Shown here: positions 1-10,400 of the stretch, one piece after another
Numbering within the stretch: position 1 is the first letter of the stretch
How the letters are laid out: each line of letters starts with the position of its first letter
NCBI GenBank assembly: GCA_016700155.1
Contig: CP065001.1
Span: 124,001-188,000, forward strand
Reading direction: 5' to 3'
DNA from: Ignavibacteriales bacterium
GTDB taxonomy: Bacteria > Bacteroidota > Ignavibacteria > Ignavibacteriales > Ignavibacteriaceae
DNA length: 64,000 nt
The notes under the pieces: model-generated
What the model was told of the DNA's origin: nothing
The model's input: only the letters and a program-made list of their open reading frames with translations
The model's database searches: none
Made by a program: the position numbers and the translations under genes

Positions 1-1445
1 ATCCCGCTTCAATCGATACATACATCGTTTATGGCGGATTTAAAGCTCTTGATAAAGTTCTTCGCTTAATGAAACCTGAAGAAGTTATCAAAGAAGTTCT
101 TGCAAGCGGATTAAGAGGTCGCGGCGGCGGCGGATTCCCAACAGGAAAAAAATGGGAGCTTGCATTCAAACAAAAATCAGATAAAAAATATTTGATATGT
201 AATGCGGATGAAGGTGACCCTGGCGCATTTATGGATCGTTCGGTTCTTGAAAGTGATCCATTCAGAATTGTTGAAGGAATGATCGTTGCGGCTTATGCAA
301 TGGGCGCAACATTCGGTTACATTTATTGCCGCGCGGAATATCCACTTGCAATTTCAAGATTACAAAACACAATTGAACAATGCAGAAGATACGGGCTGCT
401 TGGTGATAACATACTCAACAGCAGTTTCAGCTTTGATATTAAAATTAAAAAAGGTGCAGGCGCATTTGTCTGCGGTGAAGAGACTGCTCTTATCGGTTCA
501 ATTGAAGGCAGAAGAGGAATGCCGAAACCGCGTCCGCCATACCCGACAGATGCAGGACTTTATGGTAAACCAACAGTGATCAATAATGTTGAAACATTTG
601 CTAACGTAACTGCCATCATCAACATGGGCTCGGAAAAATTTTCATCAATCGGAACAGCAACAAGTAAAGGCACAAAAGTATTTGCACTCAGCGGCAATAT
701 TAAAAACACAGGTCTTGTTGAAGTACCGATGGGAATTACGCTCGAAGATGTTGTGTTTGATATCGGCGGAGGAATTCCAAACAACAAACAATTTAAAGCT
801 GTTCAGATAGGCGGACCGTCAGGCGGATGTTTACCTGAAAGCGTTATAACAACACCTGTTGATTATGAATCCTTAAAACAAGTCGGCGCAATGATGGGTT
901 CCGGCGGATTTGTTGTTATGGATGAAGATACCTGTATGGTTGATGTTGCAAAATATTTTCTGACATTCATTCAGCAGGAATCGTGCGGTAAATGCGTTCC
1001 ATGCCGTGAAGGTACAAAGCGAATGCTTGAAATAATTGAACGGATACCAACAAGCTATAAGAACACAAAAATAAAAACAGATCAGCTTCAAAGATTTAAA
1101 GGAATAGTTCATCTGCAAAGATTAGCTGATGTCATAAGAGATACATCGCTTTGCGGACTTGGTCAGTCGGCACCAAATCCGGTTTTATCAGGATTAAGAT
1201 ATTTCAAAGATGAATATGAAGAACATTTATTCGAACGTAAATGTCATTCAGGTGTTTGTAAAGAACTGTTAACGTTCACAATCGATAACAGCGTCTGCAC
1301 AGGCTGCGGAGTTTGCATCCGTAAATGTTCAAGTGATGCAATCGTTGGTGAAAAAGGTCAGGCACACTACATAGTTGATGATAAATGTATCCGTTGCGGT
1401 ATGTGTGTTGATTCGTGCAGGTTCGAAGCTATAAATGTTAATTGA
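1..1445 (+). CDS. hydB: HydB/NuoF-like flavoprotein subunit of trimeric [FeFe]-hydrogenase (5' end outside window)
   Basis: The reading frame is open from base 3 and already encodes NuoF-like sequence (IDTYIVYGGFKAL) before the first ATG at 69, so the gene begins upstream of the window and the ATG is internal. Motifs in order: the FMN site GRGGGGFPTG, CNADEGDPGAF, the NAD-site region GAGAFVCGEETAL, the N3-type 4Fe-4S motif ESCGKCVPC with its distal Cys in SLCGLGQS, and a C-terminal two-cluster ferredoxin domain (CTGCGVCIRKC and CIRCGMCVDSC). This C-terminal domain is typical of HydB in NAD(P)-linked, often electron-bifurcating, HydABC enzymes. The protein would oxidise or reduce NAD(P)H with FMN and pass electrons to HydA, whose gene starts 26 bases downstream. 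A HydC/NuoE partner is expected upstream but is not visible. The family is certain; bifurcation is inference. Confidence 0.93.
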   Translation, partial: PASIDTYIVYGGFKALDKVLRLMKPEEVIKEVLASGLRGRGGGGFPTGKKWELAFKQKSDKKYLICNADEGDPGAFMDRSVLESDPFRIVEGMIVAAYAMGATFGYIYCRAEYPLAISRLQNTIEQCRRYGLLGDNILNSSFSFDIKIKKGAGAFVCGEETALIGSIEGRRGMPKPRPPYPTDAGLYGKPTVINNVETFANVTAIINMGSEKFSSIGTATSKGTKVFALSGNIKNTGLVEVPMGITLEDVVFDIGGGIPNNKQFKAVQIGGPSGGCLPESVITTPVDYESLKQVGAMMGSGGFVVMDEDTCMVDVAKYFLTFIQQESCGKCVPCREGTKRMLEIIERIPTSYKNTKIKTDQLQRFKGIVHLQRLADVIRDTSLCGLGQSAPNPVLSGLRYFKDEYEEHLFERKCHSGVCKELLTFTIDNSVCTGCGVCIRKCSSDAIVGEKGQAHYIVDDKCIRCGMCVDSCRFEAINVN

Positions 1446-1470
1446 AGTCTGACTTCTATTGGAGAAAATA

Positions 1471-3198
1471 ATGGTACAGCTAACAATAAATAATATAAAA
1501 GTAAATGCAGAAGAAGGAATGACAATCCTTGACGCTGCCAAATCAGTAGGAATAACCATCCCCACTTTATGTCATCTTAAAGACCTTGCACCAACGGGTG
1601 CATGCAGAATTTGTTCTGTTGAAGTTGAAGGACAAAGAGGATTAATTCCATCGTGTGCATATCCTGTTTACAACGGAATGGTTGTGGAAACAAATTCAAC
1701 AAGGGTTCGTAAAGCAAGAAAAACTATTGTAGAACTTCTTGTTGAAAATCATCCGCAGGATTGCCTGATATGTGTAAGAAACAAAAACTGTGAACTTCAG
1801 GACCTTACAGAACAGTATGGATTAAGAGAACACAGATTTGTCGGCGAAACAAAATGTCATGAAATAGATGCATCAAGCGCGTCGATGGAAAGAGATCCGG
1901 CAAAATGTATTCTTTGCGGAAGATGCGTACGCGTTTGTCACGAAGTTCAGAAAATAGGTGCGATAGATTTTACAAACCGTGGATTTGCAAGTCACGTTAC
2001 AACCCCATACAACAAAGGTTTGAATATCAGTGATTGTATTCTTTGCGGTCAATGTATTCTTGTCTGTCCTACTGCAGCTTTGAGAGAAAAGAGTACATTG
2101 AAAGAAGTTTCAAATGCACTCAATAATAAAAACAGATATACAATCGTTCAGGTTGCGCCCGCAGTAAGAGCAACACTTGGCGAAGAGTTCAATATTCCGC
2201 TTGGTACAGATGTAACAGGGCAGCTCGTAACTGGTTTAAGAAGACTCGGTTTCAAAAAAGTTTTCGATACAAACTTCGGTGCTGATCTTACAATAATGGA
2301 AGAAGCATCCGAATTAATAAGCAGGATAAAAAGCGGTGGAACTCTGCCGATGTTCACAAGCTGCTGCCCTGGCTGGATTAAATATGTTGAACAGAACAGA
2401 CCTGAAGTATTAGATCATATATCATCGTGTAAATCACCGCACGAAATGGAGGGCGCAGTTCTAAAAACTTATTATGCTAAGAAGATGGGAATAAAACCTG
2501 AAGACATTTATGTTGTTTCAATTATGCCTTGCACGGTTAAGAAGTATGAATCAAACAGGGGCGAGCTTAGTGAAGAAACAATGAAAGATGTTGATGCAGT
2601 TATCACAACAAGAGAACTTGTAAGATTCTTTAAGATAGCAGGTTTAGATTTTAATGATCTTCCTCATGATAATTTTGATAACCCGCTTGGTGAATCAACC
2701 GGCGCTGCTGCAATATTTGGTACAAGCGGCGGTGTTATGGAAGCTGCACTGAGAACAGCGTACTTCAAAATATCAGGTAAAGAATTAGAGAAACTTGAGT
2801 TTGAAGAAATACGCGGACTTGACGGAATTAAAGAAGCATCCATAAACATTGAAGGAACTGTGGTAAACATTGCAGTCGTAAACGGAATTGGAAATGTTAA
2901 ACAGGTTCTTGATGATGTACAGAACGGTACAAGCAAATATCATTTCATTGAAGTTATGGCTTGCCCCGGCGGATGTATCAACGGCGGCGGTCAGCCGATA
3001 CATCAAAAACCTGAAAAGGTTATGAAGAGAATCAAAGCTCTCTACCAGATCGATACAAATATGAAAACACGTAAGTCTCATGAAAACGAATCAGTAAAAG
3101 CTCTGTATAAAGAATTTTTTATTGAACCGAATTCACATATAGCTCATGAGATTTTACACACAGAATATTTTGACAGAAAAAATGTTTTGAAGAATTAA
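1471..3198 (+). CDS. hydA: [FeFe]-hydrogenase catalytic subunit HydA, canonical H-cluster
   Basis: I chose ATG 1471 because GGAG lies six bases upstream; an in-frame TTG at 1459 is less likely. The roughly 575-residue protein has an N-terminal 2Fe-2S domain (CHLKDLAPTGACRIC), a His-ligated 4Fe-4S motif (HPQDCLICVRNKNC), two 4Fe-4S motifs (CILCGRCVRVC, CILCGQCILVC), and the H-cluster domain with all three signatures: TSCCPGW (Cys298 and Cys299), MPCTVKKYE and EVMACPGGCINGGGQP. A C-terminal small-subunit-like segment (KSHENESVKALYKEFF) follows. It should catalyse reversible H2 formation from protons with electrons supplied through HydB. Every known catalytic and ligand residue I can check is present. 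It sits directly behind hydB, in one operon. Maturation genes hydEFG are not in the window. Confidence 0.95.
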   Translation: MVQLTINNIKVNAEEGMTILDAAKSVGITIPTLCHLKDLAPTGACRICSVEVEGQRGLIPSCAYPVYNGMVVETNSTRVRKARKTIVELLVENHPQDCLICVRNKNCELQDLTEQYGLREHRFVGETKCHEIDASSASMERDPAKCILCGRCVRVCHEVQKIGAIDFTNRGFASHVTTPYNKGLNISDCILCGQCILVCPTAALREKSTLKEVSNALNNKNRYTIVQVAPAVRATLGEEFNIPLGTDVTGQLVTGLRRLGFKKVFDTNFGADLTIMEEASELISRIKSGGTLPMFTSCCPGWIKYVEQNRPEVLDHISSCKSPHEMEGAVLKTYYAKKMGIKPEDIYVVSIMPCTVKKYESNRGELSEETMKDVDAVITTRELVRFFKIAGLDFNDLPHDNFDNPLGESTGAAAIFGTSGGVMEAALRTAYFKISGKELEKLEFEEIRGLDGIKEASINIEGTVVNIAVVNGIGNVKQVLDDVQNGTSKYHFIEVMACPGGCINGGGQPIHQKPEKVMKRIKALYQIDTNMKTRKSHENESVKALYKEFFIEPNSHIAHEILHTEYFDRKNVLKN

Positions 3199-3213
3199 TT
3201 TGAATACTGTGAA

Positions 3214-3291
3214 GTCATTTCGAAGGAGTCCTTGACTGAGAAATCTTTTAGTCTTTAAAGAAGATTTCTCAGGCTCCGCCGTCGAAATGAC
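3214..3291. repeat. Intercistronic palindromic element (nested inverted repeat)
   Basis: Outer arms GTCATTTCGAA (3214-3224) and TCGAAATGAC (3282-3291) enclose a perfect 12-bp inner hairpin, CTGAGAAATCTT (3236-3247) with AAGATTTCTCAG (3261-3272). It lies between hydA and the sensory hydrogenase kinase. The form matches dispersed intergenic palindromes seen in many Bacteroidota-type genomes. There is no clean U-tract, so it may be an mRNA-stabilising or attenuating hairpin, or simply a REP-like repeat. Confidence 0.75.
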
Positions 3292-3323
3292 ACAATAAGG
3301 CATAGATATAATCAGATAACTAT

Positions 3324-5318
3324 ATGAACAGCGGAATAGTCAGCACAATACTCGACAGATGCAAGAGATGTTACTCATGCATAAGGGAGTGCCCTGCAAA
3401 AGCAATCCAGGTTGTGAATGGCCAGGCTGCCGTTGTGGTAGAAAGATGTATTGCATGCGGACATTGTGTTAAGGTCTGTTCACAGGAAGCAAAAAGAATT
3501 CATAGTGATATGAGTAAAGTATTCACTGAAATTCTTCCTTCGGGTAACAGCATTGCAATTGTAGCACCGTCATTTGCCGCTTCTTTTCCTGATTCATATT
3601 TCAAGATTCCGACCGCATTAAAAAAACTCGGCTTTGATATGGTTGTGGAAACAGCATTCGGAGCTGACCTGATAAGCAACAGTTATCTTGACGAAATTCA
3701 GAAGAGTAATGGTAAAACTGTTATTAGTTCATCATGCCCTGCTGTTGTCGGTTATATAGAAAAATATTTCGGGGAGCTTGTTCCAAGTCTTGCAAAAGTT
3801 GTTTCACCAATGGTTGCGATAGGTAAGTACCTTAAAGAAAATCTTGGTGAGGATAGAAGAATAGTTTTTGTTGGTCCGTGCATCGCAAAAAAAAGTGAAG
3901 CAGTTCAGGATGAAATTCTCGGAACAATCGATGCAGTAATAACATTTTCGGAATTGAAAGAATTGTTCGCGATAAACGGAATAATTCCCGAACAACTTGA
4001 AGACAGTGATTTTGATCCGCCGCATGCTTATATGGGAAAATCATACCCGCTTGCCGGAGGATTATTAAAGACTGCAGGAATTTCCGACGACATATTAGAA
4101 AAAGAAATTATTGTTGTTGAAGGAAAGAACAAAGTTCTTGAAATCATTGACGAGATATCAAACAATCACATCAACGCAAAGTTTGTTGATATACTTTTCT
4201 GTGAAGGTTGTATTAGTGGTCCCGCAATTGACAGCAATCTCAATTACTATTCACGCCGTGAAAAAGTTATTAAGTACATTGAGCAAAAAATTCATTCGAC
4301 AGATAAACAAGTCTGGAAGAGCAATATTTATAACAGCAGGAACCTTGATCTTAAAAGAGACTTCTCCATAAAAAATCAGAGGAAACCTTTTCCAACTGAA
4401 GACAGGATCAAGGAAATACTGGGACAGACAAATAAAACAAAACCCACAGATGAATTAAACTGCGGAGCGTGTGGTTACGCTACGTGTCGCGAGTATGCTG
4501 TTGCTATTGCAAAAGGTTTGGCAGAGACTGAAATGTGTCTTCCGTTTTTAATTGATGAATTGAATAAAGCGTATAACAATCTAAGTACTACACAGGAACA
4601 ACTGCGAACTGCGGAAAAACTTGCATCGATAGGACAGCTTGCCGCAGGTGTTGCGCATGAAATAAATAATCCTCTTGGAACAATTCTTCTTTATTCTTCA
4701 ATGCTGAGAAGAGATCTTGATAAAGATCCAGAACATCAGCAGAAAGTTGAAGACCTTGAATTAATAGTTGATGAAGCCAACAGGTGCAAGAACATTGTTT
4801 CGAACCTTCTGAACTTTGCCCGGCAGGGTAAATTGAAAATATCAAAAGTAAATATGGTGCAACTGTTTGCCGATATTCTCAAAACTGTAAGAGCAAATCC
4901 GGTTCATAAAGGAATTCATCTTAACCTTGAAAGATCATCACGTGATTTTATAATTGAAGGTGATGAAGATCAATTGAAACAGGTATTTCTTAACATCATC
5001 AACAATGCCTGTGAATCAATGGAAGAAACAGAAAAGAAAAATCTGGATATAAAAATGTTATACGAAGATGAATACTTCGTAGTTCAGATAAGCGATACAG
5101 GCTGCGGTGTTGCCAAAGAAAATTACAGCAAACTTTTTACACCTTTCTTCACGACAAAAAAAATTGGAAAAGGAACAGGATTAGGTCTTCCCATTTCTTA
5201 CGGAATTGTAAAAATGCACAGGGGACATATTACTTTCCAGAGTGAAGTCGGGAATGGAACTACTTTTAAAATTAAGCTGCCGGTAAAACTCGACGCACAG
5301 ACTATAAATGTGAATTAG
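3324..5318 (+). CDS. Sensory [FeFe]-hydrogenase fused to a histidine kinase (HydS-like)
   Basis: Domains in order: two N-terminal 4Fe-4S motifs (CKRCYSCIRECP, CIACGHCVKVC; residues about 10-60), a degenerate H-cluster domain (about 65-340), a CxxC-type Fe-S domain (NCGACGYATC, about 370-410), HisKA with phosphoacceptor His445 in GVAHEINNP, and HATPase_c (NNACES, DTGCGV, GTGLGLPIS). The H-cluster signatures are altered: SSSCP (Ser137-Cys138) replaces TSCCP, so the proton-relay Cys is Ser but the cluster-ligand Cys remains; GPCIAKKSE keeps Cys186; the third motif is shortened to FCEGC (Cys293, Cys296). Known sensory [FeFe]-hydrogenases also lose the proton-relay Cys. The soluble kinase probably senses H2 or redox state and passes phosphate to the receivers encoded downstream. 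Architecture is read directly; H2 as the signal is inference. Confidence 0.9.
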   Translation: MNSGIVSTILDRCKRCYSCIRECPAKAIQVVNGQAAVVVERCIACGHCVKVCSQEAKRIHSDMSKVFTEILPSGNSIAIVAPSFAASFPDSYFKIPTALKKLGFDMVVETAFGADLISNSYLDEIQKSNGKTVISSSCPAVVGYIEKYFGELVPSLAKVVSPMVAIGKYLKENLGEDRRIVFVGPCIAKKSEAVQDEILGTIDAVITFSELKELFAINGIIPEQLEDSDFDPPHAYMGKSYPLAGGLLKTAGISDDILEKEIIVVEGKNKVLEIIDEISNNHINAKFVDILFCEGCISGPAIDSNLNYYSRREKVIKYIEQKIHSTDKQVWKSNIYNSRNLDLKRDFSIKNQRKPFPTEDRIKEILGQTNKTKPTDELNCGACGYATCREYAVAIAKGLAETEMCLPFLIDELNKAYNNLSTTQEQLRTAEKLASIGQLAAGVAHEINNPLGTILLYSSMLRRDLDKDPEHQQKVEDLELIVDEANRCKNIVSNLLNFARQGKLKISKVNMVQLFADILKTVRANPVHKGIHLNLERSSRDFIIEGDEDQLKQVFLNIINNACESMEETEKKNLDIKMLYEDEYFVVQISDTGCGVAKENYSKLFTPFFTTKKIGKGTGLGLPISYGIVKMHRGHITFQSEVGNGTTFKIKLPVKLDAQTINVN

Positions 5319-5332
5319 AAAAGAGAACCAAA

Positions 5333-5749
5333 ATGGATAACACAAAATCAAAAAGAATATTATTAGTGGACGATGATATCGATCTGCTTGAACAACATAA
5401 ATTCTTACTCGAATCAAAAGGATATAAAGTAATAACCGCTGATAACAGTAAAGACGGCTGGGAAGTATTCAAAAAAGAAAAACCGGATGCATGCGTACTT
5501 GATCTAATAATGGAAGAACATGATTCGGGTTTTATTCTGAGTTATAAAATTAAAAAGGACGAATCCGGAAAAACAATTCCCGTGTTCGTGCTTACCTCAG
5601 CAACACTTGTTACGGGATTCAAATTCAGTTCAGCAACCGCTGAAGAAAAAGAATGGATAAGATGCGACGAGATCATTAACAAACCTGTTGTGATCGACGA
5701 TCTTGTTCAGAAGTTAGAAAAATATTTTACTCTAACAGAAGTTCATTAA
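5333..5749 (+). CDS. Stand-alone receiver-domain response regulator
   Basis: This 138-residue CheY-like protein has the acidic pocket LVDDD, the predicted phosphoacceptor Asp57 (CVLDLIM) and the conserved Lys near the end (INKP). There is no output domain. It starts 14 bases after the sensory hydrogenase kinase and is the obvious candidate to accept phosphate from it. It carries an unusual stretch between strand 4 and the Lys (LVTGFKFSSATAEEKEW), and it shares the wording EEHDSGF/NEPDDGF with the receiver at 11228, so the two are probably paralogues. With no DNA-binding part, it likely acts as a phosphorelay intermediate or by protein contact. Confidence 0.9.
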   Translation: MDNTKSKRILLVDDDIDLLEQHKFLLESKGYKVITADNSKDGWEVFKKEKPDACVLDLIMEEHDSGFILSYKIKKDESGKTIPVFVLTSATLVTGFKFSSATAEEKEWIRCDEIINKPVVIDDLVQKLEKYFTLTEVH

Positions 5750-5760
5750 AATAAGGGGTG

Positions 5761-5893
5761 AACCCGGATTTAAATTTGGTAGCCGCAGGCTTTAGCCTGC
5801 GCGGATGCAGCGGCTCTACATGCAAATGGAATATTACTGCGGCACTTGCGCAACCTGAAGGTTGCGGCTACCAGGGATTGGCTTGATCCGGTT
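5761..5893. repeat. Composite palindromic repeat with two internal hairpins
   Basis: Outer arms GGTAGCCGCA (5778-5787) and TGCGGCTACC (5863-5872) are perfect inverted repeats. Just inside them lie two small hairpins, CGCAGGC-TTTA-GCCTGCG and CGCAACC-TGAA-GGTTGCG. Further out, AACCCGGAT (5761-5769) pairs imperfectly with ATCCGGTT (5886-5893). It fills the gap between two response-regulator genes and looks like a mobile REP/BIME-type unit. No coding capacity is seen. Confidence 0.8.
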
Positions 5894-5904
5894 TCATTAT
5901 TAAA

Positions 5905-7413
5905 ATGGAAACGAACAACAAACCAAAAGTTCTTATTGTCGATGACGAAAAAGGTCTGAGGCTCGGAACAAAAAGACTTTTGGAAAGTGAGGGCTATTTT
6001 GTTGTTGCTGCTGAAAACGGTACTGAAGGAATTGAAGCAGGAACAACAACAGAATTTGACCTTGCAATAATAGATTTAAAGATGCCTGACATTGAAGGTA
6101 CACAGGTACTGAAAAAGATCAGGGAAGTGCATCCAAATACCGTATGCTACATAGCGACTGCATATGCCTCTTACGAAACTGCGATTGAGTCAACCAAACT
6201 CGGGGCTTACAGTTACATACCAAAACCATTTACACCCGAAGAACTTTTACAACAATTGAAGGATGGATACAACCGCAGACTTGTTCTTGTTGAATCAGAA
6301 AAATGGAAACGTGAACGTGAAGAACGGCTGCTTGAAGTCGCGTTTGAAAAAACCCGGCTTAACACCATCATCAATTCAATTACAGATGGACTTCTTGTTG
6401 TAAATAAAAATGGTGAAGCAGTCTTATATAATCCGAGCGCACTTAATTATCTTAATCTTCCTTCAATAGCGATTGAAGAAAAAATTATTGACAAACTTCC
6501 TTCAGAAATTTCTTCGCTGATAAATAAATTTTTAGACGCAGGCATTTACGAAAATAAATCCTACTCCAGCCAGATCGAAATAAAACCAAACCGTGAACTT
6601 TTTGTTGAAGCTACAAGCTCGCCTGTTCCTCATCCTGACGGATCTCTCGCCGGTGTTGTTGTTGTAATGAAGAACATCACCGAAATGAAGAAGCTTGAGT
6701 TTTTAAAATCACAATTCGTTTCGATGGTTAGTCATGAACTAAAAGCTCCGGTCGCCGCTGTATATGGCTACTTAAAGCTGCTTGTTGATGATTCAATAAA
6801 ACTTTCACAGGAACAGGAAAAGAATTTTATAAAGCGTTCGCAAATACGTCTTGATAACCTGCTTAAAATGGTAAACGACCTGCTTGATATTTCACGAATG
6901 GAAATGAAAACCGCAAAACGTGAGATCATATCTGTTAACCTTGCTGAGACAATTAAGTCCGTCATCGAACTTTTCCAGTTTGAAGCAGAAAAACGTGAAG
7001 TGAATGTGTTATTCAATTATGATGAGAACCTTCCGCTGCTAAATGCTGATCTTGATGAAATCACAAGGCTGTTTACAAATCTTATCAGCAATGCAATTAA
7101 GTACAATAAGGTTAAAGGGTTGATCGAGATTAATATTCATTACAACAAGCCATATATCATTACAGAAATAAAAGATAACGGAATAGGATTAAAGCCTGAT
7201 GAAAAGAACAGATTGTTCCAGGAATTTTTCAGAGCAAAGAATGAAAACACAAGAGAGATAAGCGGGACAGGATTAGGTTTATCAATAGTTAAAAGAATAG
7301 TTGATTCGTATGCAGGTAAGATTGAAGTGGAAAGTGAGTTCAATGTTGGAACCATGTTCAGAGTATTTCTTCCATTGAAGAATGAAAATAACACTGATAT
7401 AAAATCAGTTTGA
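5905..7413 (+). CDS. Receiver-PAS-histidine kinase hybrid
   Basis: The 502-residue protein begins with a receiver domain (residues 8-120; Asp57 in AIIDLKMPD; Lys in PKPF), followed by a short linker helix and a PAS domain (about 150-260, DGLLVVNKNGEAVLYN). HisKA carries His277 in SMVSHELKAP, and HATPase_c has N-box NLISNAIKYN, DNGIGL and GTGLGLSIV. It has no membrane segment. A receiver at the N terminus means its kinase activity can be gated by phosphate from another kinase, plausibly the HydS-like kinase two genes upstream. No transmembrane or DNA-binding output is present. No clear ribosome-binding site precedes the ATG, as for many genes here. Confidence 0.92.
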   Translation: METNNKPKVLIVDDEKGLRLGTKRLLESEGYFVVAAENGTEGIEAGTTTEFDLAIIDLKMPDIEGTQVLKKIREVHPNTVCYIATAYASYETAIESTKLGAYSYIPKPFTPEELLQQLKDGYNRRLVLVESEKWKREREERLLEVAFEKTRLNTIINSITDGLLVVNKNGEAVLYNPSALNYLNLPSIAIEEKIIDKLPSEISSLINKFLDAGIYENKSYSSQIEIKPNRELFVEATSSPVPHPDGSLAGVVVVMKNITEMKKLEFLKSQFVSMVSHELKAPVAAVYGYLKLLVDDSIKLSQEQEKNFIKRSQIRLDNLLKMVNDLLDISRMEMKTAKREIISVNLAETIKSVIELFQFEAEKREVNVLFNYDENLPLLNADLDEITRLFTNLISNAIKYNKVKGLIEINIHYNKPYIITEIKDNGIGLKPDEKNRLFQEFFRAKNENTREISGTGLGLSIVKRIVDSYAGKIEVESEFNVGTMFRVFLPLKNENNTDIKSV

Positions 7414-7472
7414 TATTTAAGGTTAAACAAAACATAATTCATGAATCATCAACATATATTCGAAAGGGAGAA

Positions 7473-10400
7473 ATGATAAGAAATTTCTTACTTGCAATTG
7501 CTCTATTGATGAGCTTCTTTCCGTTTGCGGAAATGTCACTTGCTAACAATTCACCCGAAGGTGTAACGGTTACAAAGTCCGGCAGCAGCTATGTTATAAA
7601 CTTCAGACTGCCGCAATTTGATTATCAAAACCTTTCTGTAGAGGGAGAAGATTTCTTCAGATTGAGGGTCGGCGATTACGGTACAACTTCAGAATTCGGA
7701 CTCCCTGAACTTCCGATAGTGTCATTCAATATTCCCGTACCTTATAGTCAGTCAGGTGTGGGATACAAGGGGTTAACAACGCATCAGTTTGAACAGCCTG
7801 TAAACGGAAAAGTTTATCCGTTCCAGCAGCCGTGGGAAAAAGTTAATCCGGTTAGTGAAAGACCATTTACAATTAATCGTGATTATTACAACAGCAGGGG
7901 AAGCGCACTTCCTTTTATAAAAATTTCAGAACCATTTGTTATCGGAGGCGTTAAAGGTGTTACTGTAACATTGCAGCCTTTCAGCTATAACCCGGTTGAA
8001 AATAAACTGACAGTTATAGATGAAGGTAATTTTGTAATCAGTTTTGACGGAAATGTAAGTGTGAACGGACAGATTTCAGAATCAATGAACTCATTCCTGT
8101 CATCGATATTTGTTGCGTATGAAAATACCAATGTAAGATTGGTCAATAAGTATCTGATTATCACCGCGCCTGAATTTGAAGCCGGGCTGGCATCATTCGT
8201 TAATCATAAAAATTCATCGGGATATAATGTTGACCTGTTTACAACTACTGTAACAGGAACTACTACTACCGCAATTAAAACTTTTATACAAAACCGTTAT
8301 GATGTTCCATCAACAAAACCTGATTACATTCTGCTTGTTGGCGATGTTGATAAGATCCCGGCATGGACAGGCGGCGGTGAAGGAAATCCAAAAACAGATT
8401 TGAACTACGCTCAGCTTGAAGGAGGAGATTATTTTGCAGATGCTTTCCTTGGAAGATTTTCAGTAACAAGTGCATCCGAACTTCAGAATGCTATAAATAA
8501 AACGATATATATGGAAAACTATATCGGAACGCTTGCTAAGAAAAATGTTTATATGTCTTCGGAGGATAACTGGAGTATAACAGAAGGCACTCACAATTTT
8601 GTAATTGATACATATTTTACTCCCGCAGGATATACTAATCTTAAATTATACTCACACACTTATAGTGCAACAACAGCACAACTGATTGCTGCGTTAAATG
8701 ATAACCAGGTATTCGCAATTTATTCCGGACACGGTGCAGAAACTTATTGGGCTGATGGTCCGGTTCTTAACCAGACCCAGGTTCGTGCATTAACCAATAC
8801 AGTTTTCCCGTATGTGTATTCATTTGCATGTGTAACAGGATCGTATACACTTGGTGAATGCTTTGGTGAAACATGGCTGCGTACCACAAACGGTGGTTCT
8901 GCTTTCTATGGTTCATCTGTAAATTCTTACTGGGATGAAGATGATATTCTGGAAAGACGGCTTTATAAGGCTATGTTTGAAGATGAACTGACAAAGATCA
9001 CTCCTATGTTCGATAAAGGAAAAGTTTATCTCTATAACCATTATGGAAGTTTCACTCCTACAATCAAAAGATATTTTGAAATGTACAACCTGATGGGTGA
9101 TCCTTCATTAGCAACTGTAAAACAAATTCCGCCTGACTCAACCGCGCCGCTTCCGGTAACAGATCTTGCAGTTGTAAATCCAACTTCAAATGATCTAACA
9201 CTTAACTGGACAGCGCCGTATGATTCTACATTTAACGGTGTTACACGTTATGATATCCGTTACTCAACATCAAATATTACAAACGAAATTGAATTCAATA
9301 ACGCACCGCAGATACTTTTCGGCGGACAGGCAGATACAGCCGGTACACCAAAAGTATTTACAGTTCCTGAACTTGTATTCAATACTCAGTATTACTTTGC
9401 AATAAAAGCAGAAGATATGTGGGGAAATAAATCCACAATGTCTAATGTTCCTTTTATGGCTACATACCAGGCACCGGATATTGCTTGTGATAAAGATTCA
9501 GTTTATTGCATGCTGTTACCGAATGTGAATAGCCAGGATAGCCTTGTAATTTCAAACGTAACTTCATTCAACTCTACACTGGATTATTCAGTTGAACTTA
9601 CAAATAATACTTTCCCCGGAAATATGAGAGCGTACATCGTACCGATAAACGAAGATAAAGTGAGTTCCTTTGCGGATGATAAAAACTTTGTAATCAATAA
9701 AGCAGGAAGCAGTATTAAAGGAAGCGGCGGTCCTGATCTATTCGGATATGAATGGATTGACAGTGATGATCCGAATGGTCCGGACTATGTATGGAATGAT
9801 ATAGTTGCAACAGGCACACAGATTACAAACTGGGTATCAACTGGTTCCAGCGATCCTCGTGATGACGGTGTTGCAGGTCCATTCCCGCTTGGATTCAATT
9901 TTAAATTTTACGGTAATGTTAAAACACAGATTTATGTATATACAAACGGTATCTTCGCGTTTGAACCAATAACTGCTAACTGGTATTCTAACACTTCAAT
10001 ACCAACTGCAACAAGTCCCAACTCATTCATCGCTCCTTTCTGGGATGATCTTGATGGAAGAACACAGGGAACAGTCCATTACAAACAGGATGGAAATAAA
10101 TTTATCATTCAGTTCACTAACTGGCAGAAGTACAGCGGTACAGGTTCACTTACATTCCAGGCAGTATTTAATTTAAACGGAAAAGTTCAATTCTATTACC
10201 AGACTCTTACAGGAACTTTAAATAGTTGTACAGTCGGTATTGAAAACGACTTAGGTACTGATGGTCTGCAGGTTGTTAGAGATGCTGCTTACTTAAAGAA
10301 TAATCACGCAATTGAATTTGCTGCTGAACCGGACTGGCTTGCTGCAAACAATATCAGCGGCAGGATCTATAACGGAAATAACGCCGCCATCATTCTGAAC

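Noticed and set aside
7410..7472. Upstream extension of the C25 protease gene to ATG 7410
   Set aside because: The extension overlaps the previous stop, has no ribosome-binding site and would put about 21 residues before a clear signal peptide. ATG 7473 with AAAGGGAG is better.
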